Source: an uncultured Lachnospira sp. (GTDB lineage: Bacteria; Bacillota; Clostridia; Lachnospirales; Lachnospiraceae). From it: 16,539 bases of DNA. Location of the stretch: NCBI GenBank assembly GCA_947306285.1, contig CAMZGB010000017.1:1-16539 (forward strand), given 5' to 3'. Within the stretch, counting starts at the first letter, position 1; the number at the start of each line of letters is the position of its first letter. This document shows, piece by piece, positions 14,198 through 16,539 of this stretch. The position numbers and the translations under genes are program-made. A model generated the notes under the pieces. The model was not told where the DNA came from, ran no database searches, and saw nothing but the letters and a program-made list of their open reading frames with translations.

Positions 14198-15682
14198 ATG
14201 TATTACGAGGAATTTGATAATAGGGAGAATGATAACAATGAATTCGTGGATGCCGAATATGAAGATATGAATGGCGGAAACGGTTCATCAAACGGTGGAA
14301 GCAATAGACCACCAAAGAAAAAAGGAAATGGTCCAATCATAGCATTGATTATTGCTATTGTAGTTTTTGGATTTGTCGTTTGTGGAGTAGGAGGCTACTT
14401 CTTAATGTCAAATGTTGGCAGAACAGATGACATCATTTCACAGCAAAAAGAAACACAGGCAGAAGAAAGCATTGGGTCTACTAAAACTGGAAGTGATTCG
14501 GCGAACAAGTATACTGTAACAGATGTTTCTGGTGTGGTAGAAGATGCAATGCCATCTGTAGTTGCTATAACAAGCACTACATATGTGGAGCAAAACTACA
14601 GTGATTTATATGATTTCTACTTTGGAAATGGAAGCGGTGGAAATAGAGGAAACAATAATCAGAAACAAAAACAAGTGGCAGCTGGATCTGGATTTATAGT
14701 TGATCAAAATAATGATGAATTATTAATTGTTACAAACAATCACGTTGTAGAAGGTGCAGATAAACTTGCTGTTCAGTTCTATGGACAGAAGAATAAAGAA
14801 ACAGTTTCTGGAACTATTAAGGGAACAAACGAGAAAAAAGACGTGGCAGTAGTATCTGTAAATATGAAGGATATTCCTGCAAGCATTAAGAGTGGAATCA
14901 AGAAAGCAACTCTTGGTGATTCAAATAAAGTAAAAGTTGGAAATGGTGCAATTGCAATTGGTAATGCTCTAGGTTTTGGACAATCAGTTACAGCTGGTGT
15001 TATTAGTGCGGTAAATAGAACTGCAGAAATAGAAAACAAGAAGATGACACTTATCCAAACGGATGCTCCTATCAACGGAGGAAACAGTGGTGGAGCTCTT
15101 CTAAATCAAAACGGTGAAGTTATTGGAATCAATGTAGCCAAGTATTCATCATCCGGTTCATCAGGTACTGTAGAGGGAATGGGATTTGCAATTCCTATTT
15201 CATCAGTAAAAGATGAGATATCAAAACTTGAAAAACAAAAATCACGTTCAAAACAATCTGAAGATGAACAGGGATACCTAGGAATAGTTGGAACTACAGT
15301 GGACGACCAGACATCTCAAACATATTCCACACCAAAGGGTGTATTTGTAAGAGAAGTTATTAAGGATGGAGCAGCAGATAAGGCTGGCATTCAGCAGACT
15401 GATGTAATCACAGAATTAGACGGAAGAACTATCGAGAGTATGGATGATTTAACAGGCGCGCTTGAATATTATAAAGCAGGCGAGACAGTTAAAGTAAAAG
15501 TATCATCCAGATCTGGTGCAAAGTATAAGAGTAAAACTGTAAAAGTGACTCTTGGAAAGAAACCAGAAGGCTCAAGTAGTGATAACAATAACAATTACGA
15601 TAACGGAAATAACTACAACAATGGAAATGATGACTACTACGAAGACGACGACAACGACGATATGTTTAGTTTCCCTTGGTAA
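14198..15682 (+). CDS. htrA: HtrA/DegP-like membrane-anchored serine protease
   Basis: Degrades misfolded proteins on the outer side of the membrane. The protein has 494 residues. An acidic, Asn/Gly-rich cytoplasmic N-terminus (1-43) is followed by one membrane helix (about 46-70), a linker and a trypsin-like domain. Catalytic triad: H182 in TNNHVVEGA, D215 in KKDVAVVSV and S297 in NGGNSGGALL. One PDZ domain covers about 358-452 (GYLGIVGTTV, GVFVREVIKDGAADKAG, DVITELDG). The C-terminal tail (about 456-494) is low-complexity, rich in Asn, Asp and Tyr. AAGGAGG lies 7 bases before the ATG. The layout matches the Firmicutes HtrA/HtrB/YyxA type; no two-component regulator gene is adjacent. It is separated from the previous operon by the long inverted repeat. 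Confidence 0.96.
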   Translation: MYYEEFDNRENDNNEFVDAEYEDMNGGNGSSNGGSNRPPKKKGNGPIIALIIAIVVFGFVVCGVGGYFLMSNVGRTDDIISQQKETQAEESIGSTKTGSDSANKYTVTDVSGVVEDAMPSVVAITSTTYVEQNYSDLYDFYFGNGSGGNRGNNNQKQKQVAAGSGFIVDQNNDELLIVTNNHVVEGADKLAVQFYGQKNKETVSGTIKGTNEKKDVAVVSVNMKDIPASIKSGIKKATLGDSNKVKVGNGAIAIGNALGFGQSVTAGVISAVNRTAEIENKKMTLIQTDAPINGGNSGGALLNQNGEVIGINVAKYSSSGSSGTVEGMGFAIPISSVKDEISKLEKQKSRSKQSEDEQGYLGIVGTTVDDQTSQTYSTPKGVFVREVIKDGAADKAGIQQTDVITELDGRTIESMDDLTGALEYYKAGETVKVKVSSRSGAKYKSKTVKVTLGKKPEGSSSDNNNNYDNGNNYNNGNDDYYEDDDNDDMFSFPW

Positions 15683-15686
15683 GATT

Positions 15687-15736
15687 CAAAATCATAAGGG
15701 GACGCACTAACAATCGCTTGTCCCCTCATGATTTTG
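15687..15736. other. Long hairpin after htrA
   Basis: CAAAATCATAAGGGGAC (15687-15703) pairs with GTCCCCTCATGATTTTG (15720-15736), 16 pairs with one A-C mismatch and a 16-nt loop. It starts 5 bases after the htrA stop. No T-run follows, so it is more likely a 3' stabiliser or one part of the tandem termination region than a terminator by itself. Confidence 0.75.
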
Positions 15737-15772
15737 TAGAGTAATAGATATATTTAGAACTTAAAGATAGCA

Positions 15773-15825
15773 AAAAATAATGAACATCGAACGATTCAAG
15801 TGAGTGTTCATTATTTTTGTTTATT
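15773..15825. terminator. Bidirectional rho-independent terminator
   Basis: A 14-bp perfect stem (15773-15786 with 15805-15818, AAAAATAATGAACA/TGTTCATTATTTTT) with an 18-nt loop is followed by a T-rich run TTTTTGTTTATTTTG. The mirror-image A-run allows it to act on the other strand too. It separates htrA from the ClpX-like gene. Confidence 0.85.
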
Positions 15826-15854
15826 TTGCCCTTTACATCGATATATGGTAAGAT
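15826..15854 (+). promoter_or_regulatory. Promoter of the ClpX-like gene
   Basis: TTGCCC (15826-15831), a 17-bp spacer and TAAGAT (15849-15854) preceded by TGG, an extended -10 like the one at 1413-1440. It lies 36 bp before the start codon and overlaps the downstream edge of the terminator. Confidence 0.6.
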
Positions 15855-15890
15855 ATTCGGTGGAGTATTTTATACTTTTGGAGAAGAAAA

Positions 15891-16539
15891 ATGAGTGAAA
15901 AAAAGGATAAAAACAAAGAATTTGAAAATGAAAATATAGTTGAAACTGACGATGTAAATACTGAAGATTCTGACAAGAAATCTGATGAAACTACTGTTGA
16001 AACAGACAATTCTAACGATGATTCTCAGTATGAAAAAGTTTGTTATGTTTGCCGTAGACCTGAGAGTAAGTGTGGCAAACTATTTGACTTGCCTGGAAAT
16101 GTAACTGTGTGTGAAGATTGCTTGCAGAAGAGTTTCCAGAGTATGCAAAATATGGGCATGGGTGTGAGCATTTCTAAAGAAGAATTGGAAAAGCTACTAA
16201 ACACTCCAGGTGTGCATATGATGACACCAGAAGATCTTCGAAATGAAGTGCCTAACAAACAAAAACTAAAGAAAAAAGAAAAGCGCGAAGAGCCTTTGAT
16301 TGATATCAATAAGATTCCTGCGCCACATAAGATTAAGCATATGCTTGATGACTATGTGATTGGTCAGGACCATGCGAAAAAGATTATGTCTGTGGCAGTT
16401 TACAACCACTACAAGAGAGTGGCTACCAACACTATGGACGAAATCGAGATTGATAAGTCAAACATGCTTATGATTGGGCCAACTGGTTGTGGAAAGACTT
16501 ATCTAGTTAAGACATTGGCTAGACTTTTAGACGTGCCTT
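15891..16539 (+). CDS. ClpX-family AAA+ unfoldase, N-terminal part (cut by window end)
   Basis: ATP-driven unfoldase that feeds substrates to ClpP. The reading frame is open to the window edge, giving 216 residues. An acidic, disordered extension of about 48 residues precedes a four-cysteine zinc domain (C51, C54, C74, C77: VCYVCRR and TVCEDCL). A linker of about 60 residues, ending in a basic KKKEKREE, leads to the AAA+ module: IPAPHKIKHMLDDYVIGQD (142-160), VAVYNHYKR (168-176) and Walker A GPTGCGKT (196-203). Canonical ClpX has only a few residues before the zinc domain and a shorter linker, and usually reads GKTLLAQTLA where this has GKTYLVKTLA, so this may be a divergent paralogue. GGAGAAG precedes the ATG by 4 bases. 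No clpP is adjacent in the visible part. Confidence 0.88.
   Translation, partial: MSEKKDKNKEFENENIVETDDVNTEDSDKKSDETTVETDNSNDDSQYEKVCYVCRRPESKCGKLFDLPGNVTVCEDCLQKSFQSMQNMGMGVSISKEELEKLLNTPGVHMMTPEDLRNEVPNKQKLKKKEKREEPLIDINKIPAPHKIKHMLDDYVIGQDHAKKIMSVAVYNHYKRVATNTMDEIEIDKSNMLMIGPTGCGKTYLVKTLARLLDVP

Noticed and set aside
16043..16309. Minus-strand open frame at the window end
   Set aside because: It lies opposite the zinc domain and linker of the ClpX-like gene, which is the real coding frame and runs off the window.

Overview
The window is AT-rich chromosomal DNA, and nearly every gene is on the + strand. It most likely comes from an anaerobic, low-GC Gram-positive bacterium of the Clostridia, probably Lachnospiraceae-like. 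The evidence is strong AGGAGG-type ribosome sites, extended -10 promoters (TGnTATAAT), lipoboxes with Gram-positive signal peptides, a rubrerythrin, an EpsC-type serine acetyltransferase, and a cdaA-cdaR pair. The family-level placement is inference.

Region by region: (1) 1-530 has a leader with several inverted repeats, followed by a small Mor-like helix-turn-helix regulator. (2) 588-1340 encodes a lipoprotein made of two similar halves, closed by a strong terminator. (3) 1470-2669 is a DUF1015 protein with its own promoter. (4) 2758-4985 is a two-gene unit: a secreted protein of unknown role and a membrane-anchored metallophosphoesterase. (5) 5123-6837 holds a secreted lysine-rich RsiV-like (DUF4163/DUF3298) protein and rubrerythrin, followed by a terminator. 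(6) 6923-13846 is a tightly packed run of eight genes: serine acetyltransferase, a small lipoprotein, two uncharacterised membrane proteins, the diadenylate cyclase CdaA, its regulator CdaR, UDP-glucose 4-epimerase GalE and a LytR-CpsA-Psr (LCP) glycopolymer ligase. (7) 13847-14197 is non-coding and holds the most unusual structure in the window. (8) 14198-15682 is a membrane-anchored HtrA protease, followed by a hairpin and a bidirectional terminator. (9) 15891 to the end is the N-terminal part of a divergent ClpX-family unfoldase cut by the window edge.

Functionally the eight-gene run joins c-di-AMP synthesis (osmotic and cell-wall homeostasis) to envelope sugar supply (GalE) and glycopolymer attachment (LCP). 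HtrA and the ClpX-like protein add envelope and cytoplasmic protein quality control. glmM, the usual third partner of cdaA-cdaR, is not here. The two membrane proteins directly before cdaA are candidate unknown partners of the cyclase.

The best candidate for something undescribed is the inverted repeat of about 310 bp at 13801-14113. Each arm is about 115 bp, with about 80% identity by hand alignment. The left arm contains the last codons and stop codon of the LCP gene, and two perfect short hairpins sit in the middle. It could be a fold-back element, an inverted duplication of the gene tail, or a large structured RNA.
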